Shown here piece by piece: positions 35,273 to 47,600 of a stretch of DNA of 64,000 bases. Source of the stretch: Serpula lacrymans var. lacrymans S7.9 (taxonomy: Eukaryota; Basidiomycota; Agaricomycetes; Boletales; Serpulaceae); contig NW_006763294.1 of the NCBI RefSeq assembly GCF_000218685.1, positions 2,541,642 through 2,605,641 of the forward strand, given 5' to 3'. A program made the translations under genes and the position numbers. A model generated the notes under the pieces. It did not search any database and was not told the origin of the DNA. It saw only the letters and a list, made by a program, of their open reading frames with translations. The stretch's first letter is position 1, and each line of letters begins with the position of its first letter.

Positions 35273-36196
35273 TCGGAGTTTTTTTCACTGCCGGAAGACC
35301 AAAATTGATATCACTTGAACAACAAATATCTTCTCTGCTCCATTGCTCTTAGGACTGGCACCGTATGTCATGTTCTGGCTCCTTGTTGCCTTCGTGTTCC
35401 CACACGTTGCATATGCATCTATGACATTGTACTACTTATTCCATTCAAATGAACAGATTTTCCAGTAGCGATCTCCAATGCTAGTTAAGACAATGAAGAG
35501 CGAGACAATTCGAAGACCACATTTGCTCTCCCAAGCTTCAACTTTCTTTTTAGGCGCAACGCGTTGCGGCAACTTCTGTACTTTTCGGCTACATCTACTC
35601 CCGCAAACAGTCTGGTATCACGCACCTTCGGCAACACGAAGGCCATTTTAACCCCACGAAAGACATACATGAGGTGTGGCATAGTAGGCAACTGTAGGTT
35701 CGAGCAAATGATAGCAAAAAAAAAGTTCTTGACCTGAAGTTCACAGGAGAGCGGTTCTCATCAGAAGAAAAGAGGCACGTGCGTAGAATCTCTAAGAAGT
35801 GAAAGTGAGGGAGCATTGCAGGCAACACTACTGCAAGTGGATGGGAGGAAGATGTCCCAAGAGATGCCGATGCCGAAGAAATGTGGTTTATCCTGTTCCA
35901 ATGCCGTTGTTGCTCTGCCGACGTTGGTTGGCCTGAACAGTGTGCCGCGAGGCCGGTTCTCTTCCACAGCGATCTGAGTGCCTCTGACAGTCGCTGGAAT
36001 TGAAAGCACCTACTCAGACTGCCTCGGTGCGATCTGCCGCTTTCGGCCAAAACTATACTGTTGATTTGAAGTTCCGACACGAAGGCCTTTAATTCGTTGC
36101 GAACCATGACCATGGAACATCAAGTTACTCCCCTTGGGCACCACCCTGCCATTAGAATCAGAATCTTATTCCACCTGCATAATTGCTGGAGCAGAG
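35273..36196. other. Gene-free stretch between F-box paralogs C and D
   Basis: No gene recognised. CACGTG occurs at 35776-35781. The block at about 36069-36095 (AGTTCCGAC then TTAATTC) matches the upstream block of paralog C, so the promoter was probably duplicated with the gene. Confidence 0.5.
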
Positions 36197-38894
36197 ATGC
36201 ATCATGTGCCGATCGTTTCGTCCACACCCACACACTCATCACCCACATGCAGTCGTCCACCTCTGAAGCGTCGAGCTCAGAAAGGTTTAGGCGTTGGGAC
36301 AGACAGGATATCACCACAAAATTACCTCAAGTCGAAAGACTTGTTGTCTGCACTAAATCTTGACGTTATAATTCATGCAAGTGCTCGCTGCTTCTGGTGT
36401 CGTTTCTGCTCCTAAGTCGTTTATAGCTTTGTACCTTTTTGCATCCGTTGGATCTCCTTAACCTTACTCGTACATCAAAGTCATTCCACTCGCTCTTGAT
36501 GTCGAAAGCGTATGCCTTCGTATGGAAAGCAGCCCGCCTCCAGGTAGAAGGGATGCCAGACTGCCCTTCAGATTTGAGCGAACAACGATATGCTAACCTC
36601 GCCTTTGGTTTTTACTGCCATGTAACTATCATTCTATTCAGTTGAGAACATATACTCATTCTCAAGGAAAAAGAATTGTGGAAAGGAAGGAAAGCTTCTC
36701 TTTTGGCAGTTCCGTGCCAGATATTGTTCGTCTTGTGTAAAACTGTGGTACTGTCTCAATTTTTATGCAGCTTATAGCCACTATTGACATGATCGCAGCA
36801 CAATAAATAAACGTGGACTACCTGATATTATCAATAAGCTTATAGGTAATTCTCCATGTTTGCCTATGGTACGAGAGGGAAAATACAGTAGGTTTGATTA
36901 TCTATTTTCCATTGCACCGCACTAAAATAAAAATCAGAGAATAATTATCACACTTCTCACGTGAATCTTCTGAAAGAAAAGATACAGGACATGCGTTTCA
37001 AGGATGTTGAAGCATTTTTGCAAGAACAGCAACTTGCTACGCTTCAAATTCAGGAGGTCAGTTGCTTTTATTTACATCCATTGTGTGCACTTTAACTTCC
37101 TCTTTGTGAAAGCACGCCACACTATGTGAAGTTTGGTATCAACCTATCCGTTATCGGCAGGTTGAAGACATGATGATGGCACGAGAAAATGGGTTCGTGT
37201 AATATTCGAAAAAGGAAATCGTTGTTTTAACTGGCCGCATCTCTTTAATCCACTAGAATTCGATCTTGGATGAGAGGACATGGATGGGAACTCGAGGTTG
37301 AATACTTCTCATGGGATATAATTTCACAGCTTCCCGTCATAAACACGCCCAAGCCGCTCACACCCAGAGGTCAGCTTCTCCATACTCACGAGCGATTTGA
37401 CCATTGAAATGACCACTCTAATGTGCACAGCTCTTAGTATGATCAGCAAGCCCTTAAATGAGTGGATGAATAACCTGAGAGAAGTTCGGCTCGAAGAGAC
37501 CGTATATTCCTCACGTCGTCGCATTCTGATGGAAGAATATAAAGCCTATTTGCGCAGGAGTCCTCAGATGGATGGACCGTGTGAGCTCATGCCCCATGTC
37601 GCGGACGTAGCTGCGTTCAAACTATTCGAAGATATCATCAAGTCTCCTCCTGATGTAGCCGTCACTGCCAGCAGCTTCTCTTCAGCGCTTGTCCAATTGC
37701 CAAATCTGATACCTAACTGGCGACGAAAGGTCGATAGGGAACTTGTCTCCGTCTGTATGGGCCCTCCCTCTCTCACAGCAGCAGGCACAGACGATGACTC
37801 GTCAATTTCGTCGCGCCTTCATCTTGCTAGCACTGTGTTCTTCTTTCCCGCAAACTTCAATCCCTTGGCTTCACATAGCATGCTATTTTATCCCGAGGTA
37901 TTGGCCTTCCGAGGCTTCGTAGAACCTCCCCGGTTTTATCATGCCCATTTTACCCCCAATGCAGAATCAGTCGCCCATGAGACGATGGCAGGCCGTCCGT
38001 GGTCTGCTAAACTCAACGAATACGGTCCAGCGGTGGTCAGGCATGTTTCCGTTGCTGCAGAAATCATCCGCATATGTGGCATGGATCCCGCGGTTACCAC
38101 CGTCGATGATATGAACAGATTAGATCCAAAACTTCGGTGCAACGCCTGCCTGGTCGATAAACGTCGAGCTACAGGTATGGCGTGGCGTACGGCTGTAAGC
38201 CACTCGTACTCCAATTTGTATCGAATTGTGTTGATCCTCTTTCTTAGATTTATCACGCGATCATGACTCACGGAAAAAGCATATATGGATGTTACTCGAC
38301 AAAATCAGCAGATTTCACGCCGATTCGCGGTGTTGATGAACTTATCGTACGAGTCATGGAAAAAAAGCTGGTGGCGTTTGACGACAATGCTATCAGCTAC
38401 ATATGCAAATTGTGCCAGCGTTCTGTTGGTGATGCGATGAGGAAGGCTGAGATGTTATTACACCTTCGGAACGAGTAAGTTTTTGTTTTTTTGTTTAAGA
38501 CTTTGAGAGAGTGCTCGGTGACGGGTCTTATGATAGTCATCAAGTACCGGAAAGTAAAATCACGCGGGGACTTCACTACTTTCCCAACCCCAACGATGCA
38601 CCGGTCATTTTTTCGCCAGTTGTGCTTCGGCAAGGGACCAAGCGGTCCGTTGGTGTCCCTGAAGTCCGTTCCATTGCTCCTTTCGCTGCAGCGACGTCTC
38701 AAAATGGTTCCACCATATCGTCCGACCCGAATGCGCTCGACGTATTTTTCACTCCATCTGATACTGACAGCTCGTCTGATGGTGCCCCAACAACTAGCAC
38801 TGTTTCTCCATTTGATACTTTGATCATGCCAATTGATGCTACCTTCGACTCTTTCAACACATACAAACAATTCATTGATACCAGATCTACCTGA
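36197..38894 (+). CDS. F-box protein, paralog D
   Basis: Ten exons (36197-36376, 36427-36621, 36674-36747, 36799-36887, 36938-37056, 37113-37192, 37257-37369, 37431-38194, 38248-38474, 38537-38894) sum to 732 residues. Exons of 195, 74, 89, 80 and 113 bases are the same size as in paralog C, direct evidence of a recent tandem duplication. The F-box (ALNLDVIIH and LCTFLHPLDLLNLTRTSKSF), Cys block (NCGKEGKLLFWQFRARYCSS), core (LMPHVADVAAFKLFEDII) and tail (RCNAC, IYHAIMTH, ICKLCQRSVGDA) are intact. The first intron again uses a GC donor at the identical place. Start chosen at MHHVPIV, with no in-frame ATG upstream. The C-terminal exon is Ser/Thr-rich. Confidence 0.86.
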
Positions 38895-39099
38895 CATTGG
38901 AGGAGGCGATTCCTAGGGGTCAACGGAGTTTCTGTCATCATTTCAGATCAAAGTTAGGATGTTATAGGTGCGTAAGTCTTAGACATTTAGATGAATACAT
39001 ATGCATATATACAGTTGGCACATTCTTCGTTGTATGCTATGAAAAGTGATAAATATCGATAGGTACTTGTACGTTACGGATTATGTCGTTCACGGGCAG

Positions 39100-40458
39100 C
39101 TAGATCCATTCTCCTTGAAGTGGTTCAGCGGGAAAGACATCCTTATCCATTGCTAGTTCCTTGAAGACATCTTCGACGGGTTCTTTCCCTTCATTTTCCT
39201 CCGCCTCCTGCAATGCTGTAAAGAGGACCGTAATTATCTGTTTCCACAAGGCGTTTATGTCACCAACCTTCGCCTCGTCCTTCACCCAAACTTTGATCGT
39301 TACCACTGGCCCCTGTACGAGCGGCAATCAAAAGTAGCTCAGCTCCCTTGTGGTTGAGTAGATCTATGTGATTGCACGCGCTAAATCTTAGACCGTACGA
39401 CTGGCGGCCCCGCGTGCCCTTTCCAAACACCTGATCCATAATGCTCGAGGAATATTCTGCACGTCGCCCCTTAGGCAATCCAATGCGCTGCGGCCCTGTG
39501 GCGGGTGCTAAAGGATTCTTGACCTGTAAAACGAAAGAAGAAGCAAGGTGAATGCCAAGAGCGTTTTGTACATCGCCAAGCTCGTTAGGATGTGAGAGAT
39601 GATATCCAAGATGAGTTTCTCGCGAAGACGGGGTCGTGGAACTTTGATTTGCAATAGCATAAGCCCCACGCCCGGCAAGACGTACAGGCTCTTCATGCCT
39701 CGTCCCTGATCAACAGTCTAAACAGGGTCTCACGAATAGGCATATGGACAACGAACCTCTTGTTTTAGTTTCGTATGTTTTTTCTCCCAAGCCAGATTCG
39801 AGACTGTGAAGATCGTCTCCTACGGTGGTGACTACTGCCCAGAAAGTATCCTTTCGACCACTTCCCTCTGGATTAGGCAACTTCTTCTTTCCAATCGTGA
39901 TGAGTCGAAAAGTCTTTTTCGATACACCCCGAGATTCCGGAGCGGGTAGTGCGTCTGCGCCTTCCAATATTAAATTCATTTCCTGGTTGCCCTCCTGTTC
40001 TATGACGACTTTATCGTTCACCTTGTCAACTTGTGGGTCATAAGCGCTGAACACTGGAGGACGAGGGACAAGAAGTATGTGCATATTTTTAACGTGGTCC
40101 AACGAATGTGCTTCTTCGTGTTGAACTTTTGGACGGTAGAAGAAATAAATGTGACCTCTCTCAATGACACCTGTAGTTCAAGTTCAGTTTCAGTCCATGC
40201 ACGCTCCATGTGATTTTGCTGACCTTCTTGGAATGAGTAGTCAATCGCATCATCTTCATGGGATTTTGCTTTTTTAGAGGGAGGTTCTTCTGCTCCACCT
40301 TCGTCGTTATCAGCTTCTCGCTTCTCACCTACTTTTGGGTGTGATTCGATCTCGGTCTTCTCGTCATGTTGTTGGTCTGGGTGCGGGGTGGTCTTCTGCT
40401 TTGTAGCGCTGGGAGGTTTGGATGTCCTTGGTGTTTCTCTGCGAGTGGTTGCAGGCAT
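39100..40458 (-). CDS. Conserved fungal protein of unknown function
   Basis: Four exons (40458-40224, 40170-39757, 39705-39268, 39215-39100) sum exactly to 400 residues. The N-terminal 75 residues are charged and low in complexity, with a basic patch (PSKKAK). The conserved body begins ERGHIYFFYRPKVQHEEAHS and continues NMHILLVPRPP, FRLITIGKKKLP, FWAVVTTVGDDL, GLGEKTYETKTRG, ETHLGYHLSHP, ASSFVLQVKNP, GLPKGRRAEY and AELLLIAARTG. I recall this family as widespread in fungi and uncharacterised; I know of no assigned reaction. No signal peptide or membrane segment. It is divergent from the Lsb5-like gene, with about 174 bases between start codons. Confidence 0.85.
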
Positions 40459-40632
40459 GGTGAGATGGAGTGAGTGCGACAGAATGCAGAGAGGGGTGGC
40501 ATGGTTGTTATATGGTCGATTTATGGGTGACGTCAATATATGCGGTGGAAGCGTCAGGTCCTGAAAAGGCAGTTGACCTTCCATAAAGGGCGAGTGAGGC
40601 AAGCGGAGTGCTGGTGTGAGCGACATCGATCC

Positions 40633-42440
40633 ATGTCTGCCATCAAGTCTGCGATTTCTGCGCTGAACCGCGACAAACCACACGTACGTCGAGCACGATG
40701 ATTAGCTAAGATTGCGATCCAATTCTCGCTGCAGTCCTCGATCACAGATTGGGTCGAAATCCTGACGTCGGCTGCCTACGACGACGAGGCCTACGACGGG
40801 CAAGTTTTCCTCACAAAGTCACATGCTACGCTCACACTCTCCCCAGCATCCCAGAGATTGTGCACTCCATCGAACTCCAGCCAACAGGGTATGCTCTCTC
40901 CTCACATGATCTGCCCCGTGACCCACCCCTCCCTCCAGAACAGCTGAAGCCTCCAGAGCGATCAGAAAGAAACTGAAGCACGGCGATGCCCACCGTCAAT
41001 ATCGTGCAATCGTCGTATGTCCACCTTCCTTCTCCACCCTTCCTGCTCTTATCGCTTGGGCGTACTAGATTCTACACGCTCTCGTAGAGAACTGCAGTCA
41101 CAAGTTCCAGTGTATCTATCTTTGCCCATCTGCCTCTCAGTCATGCACCGATGACCGTTTATCTTGCAGCAACCTTTGCGGATCCTCAGCTCATCGATGC
41201 CATCAGGCACCTCGCCTCCGATCACTCCACCGATGCCAGAGTAAAGAAGAAGCTTATTGCCGTTCTCGCTTCCTGGCAGTCCCAGTTCAAGAACGACCCC
41301 TCCATGGCTTCCGTCTCAAGCTTGTACAGGCAGTGTCGTCCTCAGGAGCGCCGCTTGCAAAATAGACCAACCAATGCAGAGATAGACAATCTCTTGGGTC
41401 TCCAAGGTGGTGATCTTGCTACGTCCTCTGATTTCGAAAAGAGGAGGAAGGAGAAGGAGGAGAAAGAACTTGCCAAAAAGAAGGCTAGACAAGACAAGGA
41501 AGAAGCAAAGGAGAAGATCAGAAAGGCAGAGAAAGACGCAAAGAGGAGAAAGAATAGGGCCCCTCTCAATTTCGAAGCAGTTAGCACTCCCTTCTTCTCT
41601 CTCTCTCTCACTGTCATCGACACACATATTCCACAGGAAAAACCGCAGATATTAACGACCATAGCCAACGCAAGCCAGGCCACGAATAATCTCGTCAATG
41701 CGATCAAACTCGTCAATGCAGAAAAGGAGAGTGTGGCAACCAATCAGCGTGTCCAAGAATGTGTTGCAAACGTAAGGCAAGCTCGTAAGCCTATAGTGCG
41801 CTACATCCAGGTAATCCCTTTTAGTTCATCTGCTATATTACTCACAGCTGATGGTAACTAAGCTCGTTGAAAACGAAGATGTTATCGGCACCCTCCTAGA
41901 AACTAACGAGCGCATGATTACAGCTATCGAAATGTATGAAAAAGTGAGCTTCAAACTTGCAGTAAACCCTTCGTTCCTCTCATTCGTCCATTACACCTCA
42001 AGCTCTCGGCTGCTCCTACTTCCCAAGATCCTACCGCCGATATGCAAGCTGCGTTAGCTGGAACTCATATCGGCCCACACAGACCAGTTGGAGCCAGTGG
42101 CTTACAAGACCGCCAGCGTGAGGCAGTTGACCGCGCAAAGCAGAACTATGAAGACGACGAAGACGAATACGGTGCTCCGTCTCCCATCCACCCCGATCTG
42201 CAGGATTTATCCTTCGGAGCATTGGGGACCGAGCAACGCGGCCTGCCTCCGCCCCTTTTGCCGTCGTCGAGTCGTGCAGTGTCGGGCGAGGAAGAGTGGG
42301 ACAAGAACAGGGGAAGCTTATCTGACTTTAGCGACTATGATAGTGACGAAGAGCCCAATCGATATACTGCACCTGGGCCATCAGCGAATTGGAGTGGGAA
42401 GGGCAAGGTGGTAGTAAACGAAGATCCCTTTGCAGATTAA
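40633..42440 (+). CDS. Lsb5-like VHS and GAT domain protein (endocytic adaptor)
   Basis: Nine exons (40633-40683, 40735-40799, 40847-40888, 40939-41014, 41069-41111, 41170-41579, 41637-41810, 41848-41943, 42003-42440) give 464 residues. The N-terminal VHS-type helical domain covers about residues 15-150 (SSITDWVEILTSAAYDD, ILHALVENCSHKFQ, RHLASDHSTDARVKKKL). A strongly charged Lys/Glu coiled coil follows, then a GAT-type helical bundle (ANASQATNNLVNAIKLVN, LLETNERMITAIEMYEK). The acidic tail ends NEDPFAD; DPF is a short adaptor-binding motif. Yeast Lsb5 links actin, ubiquitin and endocytosis. The second intron (40800-40846) uses a GC donor (GG|GCAAGT). The start exon was chosen because it joins in frame to SSITDW. 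Confidence 0.85.
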
Positions 42441-42472
42441 CGCGCGAGCTTTCGTTCTCAACACAATATTTT

Positions 42473-42491
42473 GCACTTTTATTCAAAGTGT
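42473..42491 (+). repeat. Hairpin-centred short repeat, diverged copy A
   Basis: GCACTTTTATTCAAAGTGT lies about 33 bases past the stop of the Lsb5-like gene, probably in its 3' untranslated region. It matches copies B and C except for the last stem base, and the flank is only loosely similar. Confidence 0.45.
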
Positions 42492-42773
42492 GCCAGAGGA
42501 ATTTTGGTTGGGGACAAAGGATATACACCAGAAGTGGGATTGGTAACGTGCATAACTTAAGGCGCTGTGCGGGAACGGAATAATGTGATATTTTCTTGAA
42601 ATATGTTTTTTTTGTGGGATCTGTAGTCACGGACATTTCCAAAGGTCCAGATGTCATAAGTATGACTATCATACAGTACAAGCAGTAGTATTACAAGCAC
42701 GGGGAGTGGCAATCAATCCGATCGAGTGCCGCGTAATTATCGCGGTGATTCCACTGTTATCCACGCGCGGAAC

Positions 42774-44349
42774 ATGTCTCTCATTGCATCTCTTCTTTCG
42801 TCCCTGCGCCGCCCTTTATCACACCCATCTTTCTCGTCGACGTCGTCGCCAACGTTCCGCTCCATGTCGTCCCTCGCTTCAGCCCCGGCGTTCAAGCCCT
42901 TCAACCTCGCCTTGATCCAGCTTGGAGGCGTCGGCCCCAACAAATCTGAGAACCTCAAGCATGCTCGCGAGATGATCCTCAATGCTGCCAACGGAAACTC
43001 GGGAGTAAAACCAGACCTGATCGTGTTACCCGTATGTCCTCTTTCTCGCCCCTCCTATAGCGCCCATCGCACCCACCCCTTATCACATGCAAGGAATGCT
43101 TCAACTCGCCGTACGGCCACGCTCACTTTCCCGTATACGCCGAGACCATCGGCTTTCGCCATGACAAGCCATACGATGTAGCGAGCAGCCCAAGTGAGAG
43201 CGTCAAGATGCTCTCTGACGCTGCAAAAGAAACCGGTGTTTGGGTGGTTGGAGGTCTTGTTCTTCCCCTGCCGCCATTGATAAGATGATCGAGGCTCACA
43301 GTTAGCAAGGCTCTATCCCTGAACGCGATCCTTCTGACGACAAGTTCTACAACACTTGCACCGTCTACTCCCCCCAAGGTAAATCACGCCTTGTTGGTTT
43401 ATCGCTTCCTCACTCATGCGCTCATGTCTTGCGAACGGTAGGCAAATTGGTCGCGATGCACCGTAAGGTGCATCTATTCGATATTGATATTCCAGGCAAA
43501 ATCACATTCAAAGTACGTAGGGTGAAGCGTAAATCACCAAGATGCATAATCTTAGCACATCATGCAGGAAAGCGAAACATTGACCGGAGGGAACACAACA
43601 AACTTTTTCGATACAGGTATTCATCCCACCCTCTGAAACGTTCTCCCCCTAACGCAAGGCCCCAAGACTTCGCTCGTGTCGGTCTGGGTATTTGCTATGA
43701 CGTACGATTCCCCGAGCTATCCATGATCGCAGCACGGCAAGGTTCGATGCGCTAATCTTTGTCTTTGGGTCAAGGGCGGACTGCATGCTGATGTGCTCCA
43801 TACATGCAGGCTGCCACGTGATGATCTATCCTGGAGCGTTCAATCTCACAACAGGACCTATGCACTGGAAGCTTCTACAACAAGCACGGTACCTACTCCC
43901 TCGAGCCCCTCTCATCTGGCCAATCCATTAACCACCCCTTTGATAGTGCCGTGGATAATCAAGTATTCTTCTCAATGTGTAGTCCAGCCCGAGATATGAG
44001 TGCTGGGTATCATGCTGTCTGTATCATTCTCCTCCCTATTCGTCTTATGACTAACCTCGAATGATAGTGGGGCCATTCGATGGTGGTTGATCCTTAGTAC
44101 GTTCCTCCCTTATTTCTTGTCTTTCAGCTGGGATTCATCCAATTATCATCAGTGGTACGGTCCTCGTCGAAGCTGAAGAAGGTGAAACTATATTACACAC
44201 ACATATTGGTGAGTGTCTGTAACCTACGGTGTTTTCAGTCCGAATTCACGTAAAAATCCGAAGATCCCAAGCCACTCCACGACGCAAGACAAGGCATACC
44301 AGTGACCACCCAGAGACGATTCGATGTATATCCGGACGTTAGCAAATGA
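42774..44349 (+). CDS. Omega-amidase / nitrilase-superfamily protein, Nit2 type
   Basis: Eleven exons (42774-43031, 43094-43253, 43310-43378, 43442-43512, 43568-43616, 43667-43741, 43810-43888, 43947-44016, 44068-44096, 44153-44208, 44264-44349) sum to 333 residues. The nitrilase triad is present: Glu87 ([18 protein letters not shown]), Lys171 ([14 protein letters not shown]) and Cys212 ([12 protein letters not shown]). The C-terminal SMCSPARD and [15 protein letters not shown] match Nit2, which hydrolyses alpha-ketoglutaramate and alpha-ketosuccinamate. The first 30-40 residues are Ser/Arg/Leu-rich with no acid, typical of a mitochondrial presequence; a later Met (SMSSLAS) could give a cytosolic form. 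The last exon was needed because the frame otherwise stops at GECL; the acceptor CCGAAG restores [18 protein letters not shown]. Confidence 0.88.
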
Positions 44350-44687
44350 TGATGCCGACTTGGTAATGTAAACATATCACATTGTAGAGAACGAACAGGG
44401 ATCCGAGAGATAGTACTAAAGGAGATGTTGTACAAGTACACAGATAGCAAAATTGACCGCTGAATGAGCCCACTAGTCCTGATATGAGATGAAGAAGTCC
44501 TTGTTGGTATATCGTATATGATGCATACTGCACAAAATGAATGAATGGATGGATATGAACAAATGTAATGAATAAATTGAATGTGATGCATTGCACCTCA
44601 AGTGCATGATTAAGTCCTATAGCGAATCGATACCAGTGACGAGATACCACGACCGCCAAAATCAAAACAGATCGAAGGCCCAAGAAA
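44350..44687. other. Short gene-free stretch between converging genes
   Basis: AT-rich 3' flanks of the Nit2-like gene and the F-box/WD40 gene. Nothing else is seen. Confidence 0.6.
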
Positions 44688-47600
44688 TCAAACAAAAAGC
44701 TCGGCGCCGTCTATGCCATACGTGAAATCCAACACGACAATCCTCTGATCATGTGACGTGCTACGAGAAGTATTTTCGTTGAGACGGGGGAAATTCGTTG
44801 TTGATTTGTCAATTCGGGAGATAGAGATGGGCGGCGGCAAGAAGAACAAACGTCAGCGTATACTTTCATAATAAGAGGAGGCAGAGCCAAGGTGCGGAAT
44901 TTTTGGAGGATGCGACGAGATAGATTAAGGAAATCACCCACCTGACAATCTTCCCCACATCAAACCGCACATCAAAGATATGGCTCGCATGCAGGTTCTT
45001 GAACACTCTTACAGGTCGTCCCGTGCCATTTCCACCTCCTTCCCCCTCTTTCCACTCCCAAACCCTCACCGACCGATCGTAGCTCGCACTCACAATATAT
45101 CCACTTCTCGGCTCGAAATACAAGGCACGGACCAAAAGTGTGTGACCCACAAATGTGTGCAGACATTCGCCTGTCGACGCTCTCCATAGCTTGACAGTAC
45201 AGTCGTTCGAGCCAGAGAGAATCAGGTCGTCCTGTGCATATTCATCATCATGACGAGACCGGGAGAAGAGAGTAAGAAGACTAAAGCTATACATAGCAGA
45301 AGCACTCGGACTGACCTTGAATTCGATACATGCCATCCCTCTTTCATGACCTTCAAATAACCGTAGCCTCTCCCCACTTTCGATGTCCCAGAGCATCATA
45401 GTGCCATCCCTACTTGCGCTTACCACCCTCCCTCGCTCGAGCCCAACGGCATTCACAGACCCTTCATGGCCGTGTATCGCGCGGAATCGTGTGAGCGTGC
45501 GCCGGCAGTACACATTAATGAGACCGTCTTTGGCGCTTAGATCAAGGGCGAAAATCAGCTATTCAAATATTGATAAAACTCAGTCCGAACATACCAGCTG
45601 ACAACCCACTGGTCATCCATCCTCAAATCAACTACGCCTCCAGAATGATCACGCAGTACCTTTCTGACTGTCGCACGGACCTCTCCTACCTCATCCCCCG
45701 CTTCGCCCTCTCCATCTGTTATATCATCACCACCACCAGTATGCGTCCTATGGATAAAGCTCCCCTCATTATTGTGTCTATCATGTTCACCGTTACCGAC
45801 GTTGTCATCACTGCTCTCATCACTACTACCGACCGTCCCATCCTGCTCCCTATACCGGTTCTTTCGTGAATTCTGATGTCTCCCGGTCCTTCGAGGGGGT
45901 AAGGACACCAAATCCCATACGCAAACTGTGCAATCACTACTCCCGCTTACCATAAATCCACGAACCCTTCCACCATCAGCCTCCCGTTCTTCTCCTTTCT
46001 GTTCGCTGCTGCGTTCATGTCGCCCACTGTCAACCCCATGTCTATCCCAATCTCTCTCGAACTTCAAACATAAAACACTGCCTCTATGCCCTTCGAAGCT
46101 CCCGAGCAGCTTCCCGCTATTCAAAGCCCATACTTTGATCGTCGTATCTCTCGAACCGGTGATAATGCGCTTAGAATCAAAATCAAGGCAGTAGACACTA
46201 ATGGGGGAGAGGTATAAGGACTGCTTCTTGACAAGAAGTACACCAAAAGCACGATTGGCTCACCTATCCGTATGTCCCTCGATCCTCCTCACCTTCGGCT
46301 CTCCCTCTGGATCGCGCCACCTCCGTTCCAGGAGCGCACGCGCCTTGTACACTCGCTTCCAATCGAGCATCAGTGGGGCTATCTGTGGACTCTGTGTGAT
46401 GTAGGGTGTCGGTATCTCCGAAGATGGAACTTCTCGTACATGGGGTACATGCACGACTGATGAAACTGGCGAAGAGTTCAGGGGCTCCAAAGTAAACTTC
46501 GAGGTCCCTTCATCCGAGAGGCTTGGGTTTAAAGACCGAAGTGCTCTCCCGTGACTATATCCATGCTTCAGTCCGTCTTCGCCATCCTCCCATATATCAC
46601 CATACCGCACATCTTTCTCCCTCCATTCACGCATCCGCTCCTCCCACCCGGGAACCAACACGCTCCTACCGCTCTTTGCACACCAGCTCGCTCTTGCAAG
46701 GTCAACCGCCCACCCTCGTGGATTCACGCACCACCACGGCGCAAGTCCTCGTGCTGGCTCTTCGCCATCCAGGTTTAGGGTTTCCGTACCGACACTTACA
46801 TGACTTGCCCTAAGTAAGTTGCCCGAAGTCGTATCTCCTTCCCGTTCGCTGTTAATCTGGCCCTCGACCTCGCCTCCACTTTCAGCACGTCTCCAAACAG
46901 CCCACCAAACGGCATTGTCTTCAATGAGGCGAGCCCAATGCTTGCACACCAACGCGCAGGAGAGAAGGTCGGGAAGGGGGAGGTATGAAAGTATGTGGAG
47001 AGATAACTCCGGTGGGAGGGTAGTAAGGATATCTATGGTGAAGTGGCAACGGAAAAGATGGGAGGGAGAACAGGGTAGGTACAGTTGTGCGCATAGGCAG
47101 GAAAAGAAATGAGATAGTCAGGTCGAACATTCAACTCGACTGATAAACGTAGACTCACCAAACCCGCTCACAATCTTCGCCCTCCATCCACGGCTTATAA
47201 ACGATGCTACATCCATATCAAGATCAGGATCTGCTCCACATCTATCATATCTACTGCACCCATCCGACCTCATACTGTCTCGTACACTCCTGGGGCCCCA
47301 AGTAGATGGACTGGACCACGATAGGAACGGGCCATACCCGACCGCAGCATTCCATCCAGCAGTTGCCTTCATATCTGGGCCTGCACCAACGTCCGTGTCT
47401 GCGACATTCAAGTCGCATGCATTACTCCCGCTCCCTCCTTCACCTGTATATGTCCTGCGCCATGAGTTCGTGGACTCGTTTACAACGGTACTGATACTTC
47501 TGTTGATGGTCAATAAACTTGAGACTGCTGCATCCTTCGATCGATGTCGATGACAAAATCCGTCCTCGGGTCCTTGCTCAAGATCAATTTGCCCTGGTGT

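Noticed and set aside
43241..43309. Frameshift or stop in the Nit2-like gene near 43254
   Set aside because: A GT-AG intron from GTCTTG to AGCAAG restores the frame and the catalytic sequence, so the gene is intact.
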